Assembly: GCF_000213175.1 (NCBI RefSeq)
Contig: NW_009799100.1
Span: 424,886-488,885, forward strand
Origin: Neurospora tetrasperma FGSC 2508
Taxonomy: Eukaryota; Ascomycota; Sordariomycetes; Sordariales; Sordariaceae
Direction: 5' to 3'
Length of the DNA: 64,000 nucleotides
Position numbers and translations under genes: made by a program. This document shows, one piece after another, positions 12,390 to 24,483 of the stretch (positions are counted from its first letter, which is position 1; the number at the start of each line of letters is the position of its first letter). The notes under the pieces were generated by a model. That model had not been told where the DNA came from, made no database searches, and saw only the letters and a program-made list of their open reading frames with translations.

Positions 12390-12700
12390 CCAATGCGAAA
12401 TAGTCGGCCGATGTATTGCAGAATCGTTGAAACATTCCACACAAAGGAAAGCCCAATGCTAAAGGCCATTGCCGGTGGGCATTCAGGCCGACTGCGCTGA
12501 CGCTGGAATTTAACACCAGGATGTCGATATCCGTATGTGGGGAATTCCAAGCGGTGATGATGGCGGCCTGGTCCGTCTGTGGTTACTGGGACCGGATGGA
12601 TCCATGGTGAATCAACCACAACGAGCACTCGTTTCTTTGCCAACTTCCATTCGAGGCACCGGGATATGATCCAGGTGAAGAGGCTCGACATGGAACATGG
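12390..12700 (-). pseudogene. SNF2-family helicase C-lobe fragment, copy 2
   Basis: Read on the minus strand from about 12700 downwards, one frame gives WKLAKKRVLVVVDSPWI, resembling the start of the SNF2 C-lobe (KVLVFVDNP-like). A second frame gives IITAWNSPHTDIDILVLNSS, immediately followed by VSAVGLNAH, which holds the motif V G-L-N. The first frame then resumes with IGLSFVWNVSTILQYIGRLF followed by RIGQ. Two frame changes are needed over about 300 bases, so it is not translatable as one protein. It is related to but clearly diverged from copy 1 and lies in the opposite orientation, about 1.8 kb away. Confidence 0.6.
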
Positions 12701-15530
12701 CCGCGGCCACAGTGCCCTTGTCGAAATTACAGACCAGTATCCCAAAGGGCAGCCAGAGCAGTTGGAGGTCCATCAAACACCATGGAATCCAATGCTTCCA
12801 GCTCAGAGAAAGGCTCCCTCTCCCGTCCAAACACCACCACAGCCCGACAACCCAAGCCTCACCGCCAAATATACCAAAGAAGTCGCCCATACCTCAAAGA
12901 ATCACCGGGCCAAACGTGCAAGCCATGTACAATGACACGGCCCTGCGCAGCTGGAAGTACCAGAATCGCAAATAAGGAGCGCCCCATATCCTCCTATACG
13001 ACTGCCCGTTCAAACACAACCGCCCCAAGACACTTCAGCGCCAATTTAGGTAACCCCGAAGTGCACGAGCAGGCCGACTCTCACTACATACATGGGGATG
13101 ATGCGGCGGTCCAACGTCCCCTGCTCAGAGGGATTCCCTAGCGGCATTCGCAAAAAAATGGGAAACATACTGCGAAATGTACCCCGAAGCTGCATCAGTG
13201 CTAAAGCGTTCAGCTGCGGAGATGCGGCTAGTATCTGAGACCTGAGGTGCATGGAGCGGCTTCGTACCACTTCACCACCACGATACAGCCAGAAAAGAAA
13301 CTCCAGCTCTAGCGAGCGATGCGGCTTTGATGAGCGTTCCTGATGGCAAGCGACAGCTGCTGTCAAAGGGTTATATTAACCTTTCCTCCGATCCGCTGCC
13401 CAAAGATAGGTAGCCTTCAAGGGGTCGAGTACAACTCTTGCTACCAGGTTTTTGCCAGAGAGGTGGAGACGGGATCTTCTCCATCAAGCATCCTCCTGTC
13501 TTAGCCGGGCAGCTGTACCTTACATGGAGTGGCAGCTCCCGGAGGGACGTCGAGGCTCTCAAGAAGAAGCTGATGGCTGCATTCAACATGGCAGATGAGT
13601 ACCGCAGCGCCCTATGTCCTCACACACCTACCTCCAAGGTTCTGGGGTGAAGAAATGCCCTCCTCAACGGCGTTTTTGTCGAAAAGAAAGGTGCTTGGCC
13701 CTGGGGCTTGTAGGCAAGTCATTCCGGGAGGCAGACCATGGCGAGTACCGGAAACTTTTTGCTGAGAGCTTGATATGGTAGGTAGAATGCTAGAATAGGC
13801 ACCTAGGTATAGAGATGATCAAGAACCAAAAAGGAGCGCCGCGTGGGGGGAGGGAATACAAGATGAGAAGCAGAAGCGCGGAGAGGATTTTTAATACCTA
13901 CCTGTATGGAGATTACTGTAATGAGGTAATATGCGGCGAGGGGGAACACGAGAGTTGGTTTAAGTGAAAGATGTAGGGTACCTACCTAGTGGGCTGAGGC
14001 CAGGCCATGTAAGTAAGGCTGAGAGAAGCAAATGGTCGGGATTTAACAAACGGGAGTAAGATGTGAAAATAACGGTGTAAATGACGTGGAAGAAGAAATC
14101 AGACTTGAGACACCAATCTTCTCAATTAGAGTGATCATTCTGAATTGCCTTTTTCTTGTCAAATTGTTGTGTGATTTTGTACTGCAATTCCCGTTGCCGA
14201 CGAGGCTGTAAGTTGATATCGGTGGTAGCGAGCTGGGATTATCGTGATAGTTGCTGCAGCAACCCCCCTGTAAATCAACAAACATGGCGATCGGCGTCGT
14301 CGTTCGGAACAGGCAGTTTTGCTTGGTGTGTGTATACCGATTATGGATGAAATATTCAGTTAAAAATTATTATCCAGGTATATTCGACGTCAGCGTCGTC
14401 CGGACCGCATTCCAAGAAGGTCCAGTGATGTGATACACCTGGTGGCAATCGTCATTGTTGTTCCTCCTTATTTGCTGCTGTTCCTTGGTTGGGACCAGAC
14501 ATGGCAGATGACAATGTGGATGACCAGGCCGCTCGATCTTGACTCAAAGACGCATTCGTTGGAGGTGCGGAATCTGAAAGCTGGCTTGAATCTATCTTTG
14601 GCGGAACGAAGATGTCAATGAGTGGAAATGGAGACAAGTGAGACATCCGCCCGAGTTGACCTCTAGCCTGGCCGTCAAAAGCAACCTAGTCCGGACTGTC
14701 CGGCTTGTCACGGCGGCAGGCAGGTGCCAAGCCGAGGGACGGCCCAGCCTCCAGTTCCAGGGGTGCACGGGCGGGTGTGTGCCCCAATTGGTTGCTGTGA
14801 TGATTCTGGTGGTTCTGGCGGCTGGGCCAGTGAAGCATGGAACCCTGCTAGGTAAAGTGGAGACGGGAATCCCCGCGTGTGCCATGGCAGCATTTAGGGC
14901 GCTGTAACACTCTCCTTACAGTGGCTTCAGGTACCTCCAGGCCCCAACACGCCGTCACCTCATGTCCACTAACGGCCGCGATCCACAAATTCGATGACTT
15001 GGAATCCACTTTGACCACACAGAGTCAACAAAAGATTCTACAACCGGGACTTTGTCACCAGACTGAGGACTGCCCGCCCGTCACTCGAGAGACTGCCATC
15101 GGTCCATTGCAACATCCAGTCAATGTGAGCCCCAACCACACACAAGAGGGTTCTCCCGCCATCATCATCATCCCTAGTCGAGTCGACGAGCGTTGTCATC
15201 TGTCCAGACCAGCGTCAACATCGATATTCTGGACGCGTTACTTGTCTGCCCACCCCAGCGAGAAAAAGACAAAAGAGCAAAGTCAACACCACAGCCAAGG
15301 CAAAAGACGAGCCATTGACAAGTCACCTTACATCACCAACCACCACCACCTACCAAGCAATGACGCTATAATCTTCGGATCCCTCTGCCATCACACGCGC
15401 ACCCGCTGGACGACGACCGTGCCTGTTGTCGCCTGTCTTGTCGTCCTGGCGTCTGCTTGTCGGTGGCTGTTAGAGTTTTTAACAACAACCTATAACCACC
15501 ACCACCACCACCATCTACCGACCACCGACC
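12701..15530. other. Gene-poor tract and sirtuin promoter/leader
   Basis: No family is recognised. An open plus frame around 13438-13650 (containing LAGQLYLTWSGSSRRDVEAL) could be another coding relic but has no start or context. From about 14900 the sequence becomes CA-rich with CACCAC tracts right up to the sirtuin ATG, which is typical of a fungal 5' leader. TAGGTACCTA-type short repeats lie near 13770-13990. Confidence 0.5.
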
Positions 15531-18500
15531 ATGCCTACAACCCACGTCGAGCCCAACTCGGAAGCACTGCTTCAGGAAATTGCGAATTCCCTCTACAAGG
15601 CCAGGAAGGTCGTGGTCATCACCGGCGCTGGAATCAGCACCAACTCGGGCATTCCCGTGAGTAGCATTCGGCAGCTAAACAACGCGCGCCCCCTCTCCCG
15701 CTAATAGCCCTCCCAACACCACAGGACTTTCGATCCGAAAATGGTCTCTACTCCCTGATCCAAGCTCAGTTCGATGCCGCCGCCGCCGAGAAGCAGAATG
15801 CTTCCCAAGAGTCCGAGACGTCTGCTGATCGACCGGCGAAACGACTCCGAATCGACCCTCAAGACGCCAACGGAAAAGACGTGAGCGACTCCGAGCTACC
15901 TGATACGAGCGCGGTAGGGGAGGACAAGATACACGATTCAATCACAGTCACCACCCCCCGGTCCAAGATCACCAGCAACAATGGACAGCCCTCGGACCGC
16001 CCTCCCCATTTTCAGGCCTCTCCGCCCACCCTCGATTTCTCCCATCTGCGCGACGACCGCGGCCTGGGCTCTTCGCCCTTGTCCTCGCCTCCGCCGGTTC
16101 TGCTCGATCCCTACCGTGACAGCTCGACTTCGCGCTCTTCCCGCAGTGGCAGTGTCTCTTCGTCCGACTCCGACAGCGAAGATCCCTCGTCCGTATCTAC
16201 ACCTTTCCTGACGTCCCAATCGTCGTTCTCGTCCAAGAACACGCTACCAAACATGAAGGGCAAGGATCTCTTTGACGCCCAAATCTGGTCGTGTCCCGTC
16301 AAGACGTCGGTTTTCTACACCTTTGCGACCATCCTTCGCCATAAGGTGCGCGCCGCCGAGCCAACAACCAGCCATCACTTTGTCAGTGTCCTCCGTGACA
16401 GCAGAAAACTGGTCCGTTGCTACACCCAAAACATCGATCAACTGGAGGAACGCGTCGGTCTGGCCACATCGCTCGAACTCGGTGCTGGTAGCCGCTACCG
16501 TTTTTCGACCCGAAAGCCTGCAGGTGGCCGGTCCAAGGATGCAGATCAGAGCCAGGAAGAGGACCGCCCCTCGTCAAGTCAGGGACAAAAGGAGAATGAG
16601 TGCCCGCCAGCAAGTCAACCACCGGCATCCCAACCCGAGGCTTCGCAGGATACATCGTCACAACCGGCCGCCCCTAACCGTGGTGTCGAATGCGTTTTCC
16701 TCCACGGATCCCTGGCCGAGCTTCGATGCTTCGTCTGCGCCCGGACCGCCTCGTGGGATGATGCTGATCGCCAAGCGGATACCCTAGCTGGTCGGCAACC
16801 AACTTGCCCCCATTGTGCTGGTGCGACGGCAGCCAGAGAGGAACGGGGCAAACGAGCGCTGGGAGTAGGCAAGCTTCGCCCGGATATTGTGTTGTACGGC
16901 GAAGAGCACCCACATGCTCACCTGATCAGTCCTCTGGTGCAGCACGACCTTTCCCTCGGACCGGATATGCTTCTCATTCTTGGCACCAGCATGAGAGTTC
17001 ATGGCCTAAAGGTGTTGGTGAAGGAATTTGCCAAGGCTGTTCATGACAAGGGAGGTAAGGTGGTGTTTGTCAACTTTACCAAACCCCCTGACAGTGTATG
17101 GTCGGATGTTCTTGATTTCTGGGTGCAATGGGATTGCGACGCCTGGGTGGGAGATCTCCAGACTAGGAAGCCTGCGCTGTGGTTGCCACCTGGTACGGTT
17201 TTGCCGGAAGAAGAGAAGGCCAAGGCTAGTAAGGCCAGAACTAGTGGTGGTGGAGAGACTAGCAAGAAGAAGGCTGAGAAGGCCGCCGACAAAGCAGCCG
17301 AGAAGAACGAGAAGAGTACGGACAAGGACAAGGCAGTGGAGAAAAACAATGTCGAGAAGGACAAGTCTGACAAGACCGATGAGCCTCCGACATCTAACAG
17401 GAGGAGGGAAAGCGACAATAAGGGTCTGAAGGCACTGGTCGAAGCAGCAAACACGGTCCAGGACCAGTTCGCTATCGAGGCCCTGAGTGCCTTGAAGAAA
17501 CACAAGGTAACTCCGGAGGAGATGAGACAGCAACAGGAGTCAACCGAAACAACCGAGGCAGAGATGCCGCCACCGCCGGCACCTGTTACAAAGACAGCTC
17601 AAAAGCGACCTACGAGAGCCCCGAGGGAACCCAAACTCAACCCCGATGCGAAACGACCGGCGTCTGTACGTGATCATAAGAACAATGCGGCACATCTGGT
17701 TTGGAGGATCATGAGCAACTTGGAAGTTATCAGGAATCTGGAAAGAGAAGTGGAGAAGCAAGTGCCTATTCCTGCTGAGACGAATACTAAGGACAAGTCG
17801 AAGGCCAAGAAGAAAAAGGTTACTGCTTCTCAGAACGACAAACCAAAAGCAGCGGCTGGAAAGAAGCCCCAGCCTAACCGGGACATTCAACCACCGGTAC
17901 AAGTGTCTGCCAGTGACGCAGGTGGCAACGTTCCAGAACAGGACGAAATCCAGGTGGACCTTGAAGCCGACTCCATCACCGCAGCGGTTAAGACTCGCAA
18001 GCGAAAACGGAATGTCACATGGAAAATGATACGGGGTGTCGAGACCCGCGTCTCTCTCGATACAAACGGGACAGAGGTCGCTCTCCCACCACCACATCAT
18101 CCCCATGCTACCGCCGTCCCGGTTAACATCCCATTCAAGGCGCCTCAACGTCAGCGTTCCAAGACTCCTGAAGTCCCTCAGCCTCCGGCACCACGACAAA
18201 CACAACTCTTACCGCCAGCAACGATACCCAAGAACCGAGCGCTGCCGAAACCCAAACCGCAGGCCCCTCGAAACCGAACCAACAGCGGTGCTAGCATACC
18301 GCCTCATACGGCGATACATACAACCGCAATCTTCACACCCAAACCTCTCGCCAACCTCGCTGTTGAGGTAGTTGACAAATATGACGCCGGTTTCGAAGAG
18401 ACTGATCGGCTGATCGCTAGGTACCATGAGCTTGCTTCGAATTCGCAGTCTCGCGCCTCCACTCGCGCTTCCAGTCCGCAGCCGAGACAAACTGAGACCC

Positions 18501-19600
18501 CCAAGGAACACCAGCTACCGCCCCTGAATATGAGGAACCTCAACAATGCCCAGACTACCGTTCCAAGCCGAGGTTCAACCGTCACCAAGGGGGGCAGAAA
18601 GAGGAGTAAGACTGGACCCGCCAATGGCTTGCTTAAGTTGCAGGTGTTGGAGCCCAAGTTCGATACACCCGGACCGTTGTCAGAGAACGTGTTGAGTCCT
18701 AATGTGGGCAGCCCGCCATTAGGTTCGAATGGACCGAGAGGTAGGATGGGCTCGGTACATCAACCGCAGGGACACAACGACCAGGAGAACCAACCACCAG
18801 GCCAAGAGCAACATGGGCAGCCGCCAGCAGACCAACAAGGACTGTGTCAGCAGCAACAACAGCAGGTACCGCCACATGGCCATCCAACCAACCAAGCCCG
18901 CAACCCTTTCTTCTACTCGGATCCTCTCGCGTCGCAACTGAGTTTCCCCCCTAGGTGGGGGGATCAACAGGAACAGCCACCTCAGTCCCAGTATCAGCAA
19001 GGCCCTTCCCCAGCGAACTACCCAACTGGGTATTGGAGTACCACCGCTCTCGATATGTTTTTCCGGCCATCCATGGATGCGCAAAAGCAGCCCTTGCAGG
19101 AACAGGAACAGGAACAGGAACAGAATATGGGCCTAGGCATCCAAGAACCCGCACCTGCACCCACGCCCGCGCTTGAAACAGAAAACGAAGCAGACGACCC
19201 CTGGATCGAAGCCGCTCGCCGTGTCCGTCAACGCTTGCCTATGGGGGGTGATCTCGGCGCGGCAGCACTTGCTCAGCTGGCAGTACAAGGAGCTCCAGTA
19301 CCATCGACACTGCCGTTTTCGACGGTTCTCCCGGCAAGGGGCGTTCCAGCGAGGTTTTATACGCCTTTTCAGGCATGGCAGCAGCAGAGGTTGGAGGAGA
19401 TACGGCAGCAGGGGCCACCGCTGGAGCAAGGCGGGCGGCAGCGGCAAGCTGTGGGGGCTGAGCCGGGGTCGATGGCTGGACCGGGATCAGGATCAGGACC
19501 AGGACCGGGACAAGGTCGGTGGCCGCCGGGGTGGTCGGCGGAGGAACAGTTGAGGCAGGAGGCGGCCATGATGCTGAGTTCCATGAGAGGGAGCGCTTAG
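15531..19600 (+). CDS. Sirtuin, HST3/HST4-like NAD-dependent deacetylase, very large
   Basis: This is an NAD-dependent protein deacetylase. The HST3/HST4 class acts in the nucleus on histone H3 K56 and in silencing and genome stability. Two exons (15531-15656, 15725-19600) give 1333 residues. Visible motifs are TGAGISTNSGIP at 31-42, DFRSENGLYSL at 43-53, GKDLFDAQIW near 221, YTQNIDQLEERVG near 275 with the catalytic-core Gln-Asn-Ile-Asp, LHGSL with catalytic His near 369, zinc cysteines CFVC (377-380) and CPHC (403-406), DIVLYGEEHP, and GTSMRVHG near 462. Two unusual insertions split the core: about 160 Ser-rich residues after DFRS and about 70 Gln/Ser/Pro-rich residues before the active-site His. 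An ~800-residue tail is Lys/Glu-rich, then Pro/Gln-rich, with no known domain. It is probably the NST-4-type sirtuin of Neurospora; this is recalled, not checked. Confidence 0.93.
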
Positions 19601-19730
19601 GGAGTGTTTATCAAGGAACATTGGCATTTATGGCTGGGATGTAGGTGATGGGTATAGCATTACTGTGTGAGCGAACTTTGAGAAGTGAAGGTCACCTCTA
19701 TAGAGGTAGGATTGCATCGATGTAGCATGT

Positions 19731-19770
19731 TACGGAGTATGACTACGGAGTATGACTACGGAGTATGACT
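19731..19770 (+). repeat. 13-base tandem repeat, three copies
   Basis: TACGGAGTATGAC is repeated three times in tandem just downstream of the sirtuin, followed by a partial copy. Confidence 0.9.
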
Positions 19771-21647
19771 ATGCAATGGTATGAGTGAGGAGTACAGATG
19801 GATGAACATGTATAAATAGCATATTAGCACACAAGGATATAGCTTTGTCCTTTGGTTAACGGCGTTTAGCGGAGTTGATTAGGTACCTACCTATTACTAT
19901 AACCTCCCTGCTACATTTGGGTAGATGTAGGTAGATGTAGATGTACAACACACCTGTCAGATCAAGTGCCTTCTTCCCATTCAACGTTTCTTGCTCCCCT
20001 TGGAGAAGAATATGGAATTCTAAAAATGCTTTAATTCGGGAATCGTAAGTCCGCCGTTGTATGTGTGGTAAGCTTTAAAAGCTGGACCTTTACTCCGTAG
20101 ATTATACACTAGGTGTAGACGAACTACTAAATCGAAAAGAGGAGAGCAGTGTGCGTCGTATGTGTTGTACGTGTTCGAACCCCGAATACGACCGTCCTTT
20201 TTTTTATACCTTACTTGATTTGTTAGTACCTCTATATACATTCGGTATCGCGAGGTCCAGTTCTGTTCCCTGATGGTATATAGGGTCAGTCTATACACAT
20301 AAGACAGAGTCTGTTTGGGCACCATGGCAGCACAAGGTTGAAACCAGACTAGAGGTAAGAAGGAACTTGGCTAGATTGAATATCGCGGAGGTAGGTATGA
20401 GACTTCTTAGATTCTAACGTGAGTGAACAAGATTGATTCCAACTGTTTCACAACATACCTAGAGCCCCCGCTCTCCAAGTACTTTAGTATCCATTAGTCC
20501 ATTACCTCTAGGCATACCTAGGTACGTACCTACACACACATGGAGAAAATTGTAGGTACCTACCTATAATCGTCAAGTGTCGACTTGCTTCCATTAGATT
20601 CCAATAGAATCACAACGACATATCTCGGAGCTGGCTGTTTCCATTCGCTACTTGCCTCTAGGTACCTACCTACCTACCTTAGATATACTGCGAGTTACGT
20701 AGGTACCTCTGCCATCTGTTATCTTGGTGGAAAAGTTTGTGGTCGTACCTTCTGTTGTTGAAGGCTTGTTACCTGAGTGGTAGACTTCCACTTTGTAGGT
20801 AGACTTGACTCCGTTAGTTACGAACCGACGCGCTCCGACACAGCCACCAGTTGGAAGTTGGAGGGGGTCAAGTGGCTTCCATTGGATTGGTTCAGTTCAA
20901 TTTGACGAGCCGCTTGAGTTTTTGGACAGCCCAGCACTGACCATGGTGATCTTCGTTGTCTTGTTGTTCCGTACATGTATTCTGACTTCTGCCACCACCT
21001 CTGTTACCACCGCCACCTATGTGGCATCCACTTCTGTTGGCCGGCCGTGCTTATGTGGCTCGAGATCCCATTCACTGCACGCGCTTCCATTCACCCACAC
21101 TGCCTTCCTATTTATATATTTAAAGCAGAATGTTTTCATTGGCTCCGCCTCTCCCCTAGGTCCCCATCCGTCACACTTGATCTTTAACCCAAACCTTTTT
21201 CGTTGGGACCGCCTTCCCACCTAGCCTCCAACACTGTCAACACCCTAGGTACCTACCAATAAATACCAACAGCAACAGCAACAGGTACCTGCGATGGTTT
21301 CAAAGTGCCTCCAGCCCGGCTGTGCCAGACCTCCCTCGCTGGAATGAAAATGCCTACTAGGTATTGTATTGACCACCTGCGCTCGACAATGTAAGTCTTT
21401 CATGTCCCAGTCCTGCATCGATGCATTCCAGGTTCCCCAGCCCCTTGCGGTCGCAACTCTTCCAAATTGCAAATCGTCGCGGCCGCAAGCGCAGAAGAGA
21501 GCAACTTAGGCACGGCGAAAGCCTTCAATGTTCCCTCCCAACTACCTCTACCTCTACAACACTTGCTAACTCCTCTCCCCAATCACAGCTCCGCCGAACG
21601 TCGTTACCTACCTCCTCAAGTTAATTCTCCGCCGCCGAGCGCTTCCC

Positions 21648-22000
21648 ATGGAACAACAATGGGACAACCTGTCGACATCGTGGAGCCCCACCGATGGAGT
21701 TGACGAAGGAAATTGGGAAGCTTGGTCGCCCACTGGGATCAGAAATGGAAGACACGTACAGGCTCACACTGGTTTCACAGAGTTTACCTATGCTCCGCCT
21801 GGATAAGGTCTACGAGGAGCATGTGCAGCGAGCATGGCGACTTTGCTCGAACCAAGCACTTTGGTAATTTGAAGCGCACAACGTACGACATGTGGTGATG
21901 GAAGGACTGGACTGAGGAAGCTTGGGATCTTTTGAACCAGTGTTTTCAGGGTGGGTTGAAGGGCGGTGGAGTTCTTTCTGGGAGGAAGTTGGCCTGCATG
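21648..22000 (+). pseudogene. Coding relic of unknown family
   Basis: An ATG at 21648 opens a 52-codon frame rich in W, N and T (starting MEQQWDNLSTSWSPTDG and including NWEAWSPTG) that stops at 21806. A shifted frame continues with MCSEHGDFARTKHFGNLKRT to a stop near 21898. A third open stretch reads WKDWTEEAWDLLNQCFQGG. The composition looks protein-coding but the frame breaks and lack of introns suggest a broken gene. I recognise no domain. Confidence 0.3.
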
Positions 22001-23107
22001 AACAAAGCCTCGGGAGACACTGGTCTATATCTAATTCAGAACACTCCTTTCCACTTGCCATCTGTTAACGTTCCTCATTAAGTGATTCACTGATCGCAAA
22101 CTTTCCAATTGTGAATGCGATGAAGGAGTGACGGACTTCCACGCCCGAGGTTCGGCCAACTTCTCCATCTCGACCGTTCGAGTGTCCTTGCTCGCTTATT
22201 TCGCACTGATGAAGTAGTGGATGGGTTTGTCCTTGACATGGTCGTCGATGAACCGGACAGAGCTGGGGTTGAGTTGGTGTTCTAAAGCGCTTCCTTTCTT
22301 TGGTGGGTGCAAATGCGATTTGGGCGATAGACTATAACTTCTCTCACAACAAGCCCGAGGGATGTGAAGTTGATATTTGGTAGCCTAGAGGTACCGAGAA
22401 AACAAATTCAAACAGAAAGTATCAAGATGCCAGTAAATCCTCTTGAATGAGTTCAACATGGCTGTCTACCTTGAAGTTACGTATACCGCTTGCTAGGTAG
22501 ACGGAGAAACAGATCCAATACGTTCCAAGATCCCTTTGACGCCTTTACTTGTCTTGATGAGGCCTGTCAATTGGGACAATATCTTGTAGAACTATTCCAC
22601 GCGGGTTGCGACCATGGTCAGAAGACAACTAGCGCGAACGTTTCGAGAACAGAAGAAGGACACGAGTGGGAGAATCTGCTATAATACCTCTAGTGACCCA
22701 AGAGAAGTCCTGTCACACAAGCACAGGGGCATGCTTCCACTGCCTGGCCGAGTTTTGGCCGAGTTGCTTCTGACATCGAGAGGTATACCTGCCCTAAAGG
22801 CAAATAATCTCGCCTTTCTATATCAACCACCGTCCTCTTCTCCTATACTGAAACATTTGCTCATCGCTATATGTATCTGAAGGCTACACCGAAATATCAC
22901 TACCAGTGTCGCCCTTAACACTTAATGTGCTCCCCACAAAAAAATAATAAAAAGAATAGAAGAGTTGAAACGGACACACGGGAAGCCCCAGCCTGCTAGC
23001 CAGAACAGGAGCCGGAAATATGGCAGAAGAGTGTACACACAACCTCAAGACCATGACCAAAGCAAGAAGCAAAGCAAAAATACAAAATGAACATGGAAAA
23101 AATATAG

Positions 23108-23115
23108 AAAAAAAA
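23108..23115 (-). terminator. Pol III-type T8 terminator of element 1
   Basis: Eight T residues on the minus strand begin 5 bases beyond the 3' acceptor strand of the tRNA-like element, as expected for RNA polymerase III termination. Confidence 0.5.
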
Positions 23116-23120
23116 GAATT

Positions 23121-23275
23121 GCCCGGTCTGGGATTCGAACCCAGGTTTTGCACCACATTGGTTTGTACTGCGGTTTGCCAGACCGCTCCCCCGTTCGAAC
23201 GTGCGTCCTCGGGGTGCCTTGGCCCTCAGCACAAAGTTCTGAAGTGCACGCGTTAAACCACTACGCCAACCGGGC
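23121..23275 (-). ncRNA. tRNA-like Pol III element with long internal insert (element 1)
   Basis: Read on the minus strand from 23275. A 5' half GCCCGGTTGGCGTAGTGG forms the acceptor strand plus a box A, with a perfect D-stem GCGT/ACGC. The 3' half contains GTTCGAATCC (box B) in a 5-bp T-stem CTGGG/CCCAG and closes with ACCGGGC, which pairs fully with the 5' GCCCGGT. A TGCAC/GTGCA anticodon-like stem is possible, but between its arms lie about 90 bases holding a second box-B-like GTTCGAAC. A T8 run follows 5 bases after the 3' end. The TTCAGAA loop would give anticodon CAG (Leu), yet there is no long variable arm, so no isotype can be assigned. It could be an intron-bearing tRNA gene, a pseudogene or a SINE-like element. 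It is clearly related to the element at 30311. Confidence 0.6.
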
Positions 23276-23302
23276 TGTTGTCTGTTGTTGGAAAAGGGAC
23301 AC

Positions 23303-23317
23303 AAAGACCTAATACAT
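23303..23317 (-). promoter_or_regulatory. Shared upstream block of tRNA-like element 1
   Basis: On the minus strand ATGTATTAGGTCTTT ends 28 bases before the element's 5' end. Essentially the same block sits at the same distance before element 2. A GTACGTAC (23358-23365) lies further upstream in both. This looks like an upstream Pol III promoter element. Confidence 0.5.
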
Positions 23318-23640
23318 GTACCCCAAGGCAGAGGGAGGGGGACACTGGGGGTACCGGGTACGTACCTCTTCCTGATGGGCTGGCGAGACTCTGAGGACGG
23401 GACTCGGTTGTTGCCTGCTTCTGCTGGGCTCCTTCCGTGAGAGATTCCAAAGGGCCTTTTGCAAGCGGTTGGCTGCTGGGAAGGCTGGCTGGTGGATTTG
23501 GTAGGACCGCTGGTCATCCTACCAGCACACGGCACACGAGGCCCAGTATTAAAGCGAGTCGGGTTCTCTGACACCCCGCGTTCTGATCTTCTCTTGGTGT
23601 TCTTTTTCTTTTCCGTTGCCTCCATCTCCCTCTCTTCTAC

Positions 23641-23680
23641 CATCACCCACCATCACCATCATCATCACCATCACCATCAT
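23641..23680 (+). repeat. CAC/CAT trinucleotide repeat
   Basis: About 40 bases of mixed CAC, CAT and ATC triplets. It creates a spurious poly-His open frame. Confidence 0.85.
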
Positions 23681-23868
23681 TCAAAACCAACGCACCACAA
23701 CAGCAAGAGAAGCAACAGCGCTCAACAGCAACTTTGGCTGTATCCGACAATGTACGTGCCATTTTTCTTTTGTCAAAGCCATCCTTGGACGTCCACTGTC
23801 ACAGTGTCTTCACCCCTTTCCATCCTTCTCCGCGTCTCGAATTGCTTCGCGCTTCGACAGGCAACTGA

Positions 23869-24302
23869 CCCCCTGATCTCAGTCAACCCTATCTGGGCTT
23901 CAGCCCACTTGTCGCTTTCCCTGCGCCGCCAGAGGCGTCTTCGGTGCTTCGGCCTCGCAGAAGCCGGCCAGCAAGGCCAAAAAGCCCGGCCCCTAACACT
24001 CCTCCCAGCCTGTTCCAGCCTGCGCCCAGTCATATCACTCTTTGTCACTTTGACAGAGTAGAGGTACGTTTACTCCCATTTCATTTTCTTCATGCTTTGC
24101 CGCTTGTAGTGGCTCTCTTCTCGTTCCTGTGCCAATGAAAGAGACTGACATTTTGTGTTTCTAGACAACGGTAAGGCCAAAGTTGCCTTGTGACAAGCTT
24201 CGCGCGCCACCGAGGCCGCTCGACCTCGATCGGCCCTTTTGCCGGTGCTCTCTGCAGAAATTTGGAAGAGAGAGAAGGGAGATTGGCTTGGAATACCTCT
24301 AG
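23869..24302 (+). CDS. Possible two-exon C-terminal fragment, unknown
   Basis: The open frame 23869-24063 (for example VAFPAPPEASSVLRPRRS) joins, after an intron 24064-24164 with GTACGT donor and CTAG acceptor, to 24165-24302 (TTVRPKLPCDKLRAPPRPLD onwards), ending EYL-stop. The phase is kept and both parts read like ordinary protein. I cannot find an ATG: a TGA sits just upstream, so any start would need another exon. The stop codon lies inside a TACCTCTAGA octamer copy. There is no domain. It may be a relic or chance. Confidence 0.25.
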
Positions 24303-24345
24303 ACAGACTTCTAGCTTCTGAACAAGAAAAGAAATTGAAGCAATC

Positions 24346-24483
24346 ATGGCACAAGAGGAGAAGGACGACCGTCTCCGCCTCCGACATGGAATGGCCATGA
24401 TGGATGTCTTCTCGAAGGACCTGCGTCGTCGGCATGCGATCAAGCATCTGATTGCAAAAATCATTGTAGGATGGTCCCGTTGA
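24346..24483 (+). CDS. Small ORF, 45 residues, unknown
   Basis: ATG at 24346 (context AATCATGGC) opens a 45-codon frame that is highly charged (MAQEEKDDRLRLRHG, later RRRHAIKHLIAKIIVGW). It could be an amphipathic basic peptide or a leftover of a larger gene. No family is recognised and nothing shows it is expressed. Confidence 0.2.
   Translation: MAQEEKDDRLRLRHGMAMMDVFSKDLRRRHAIKHLIAKIIVGWSR

Larger units (their letters stand above)
19601..22880. other. Gene-free region downstream of the sirtuin
   Basis: This starts a 17-kb gene desert. It carries many TACCTACC/GGTAGGTA runs (for example 20510-20710), the octamer TAGAGGTA/TACCTCTA, and one short coding relic near 21.65 kb listed separately. 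No intact gene or RNA motif is recognised. Moderately AT-rich stretches occur near 19.6-20.7 kb. Confidence 0.55.

Noticed and set aside
6900-14000. Repeat-induced point mutation (RIP) as the cause of decay
   Set aside because: The relics remain GC-rich and their breaks look like indels rather than C-to-T changes. This is an impression by eye; no RIP index was computed.
20130-20175. Possible dispersed 5S rRNA start (ACATACGAC on the minus strand)
   Set aside because: The following sequence does not fit 5S rRNA internal control regions; only the first nine bases look similar.
20160-20230. GTTCGAACC box-B-like sequence near a T-run
   Set aside because: No matching box A, acceptor pairing or D-stem could be found, so I did not call a tRNA or tRNA-like element.
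23459-24061. 200-codon frame with a poly-His run
   Set aside because: The His run comes from a CAC/CAT microsatellite, and the rest has no motif. A different frame in the last part reads better as protein.
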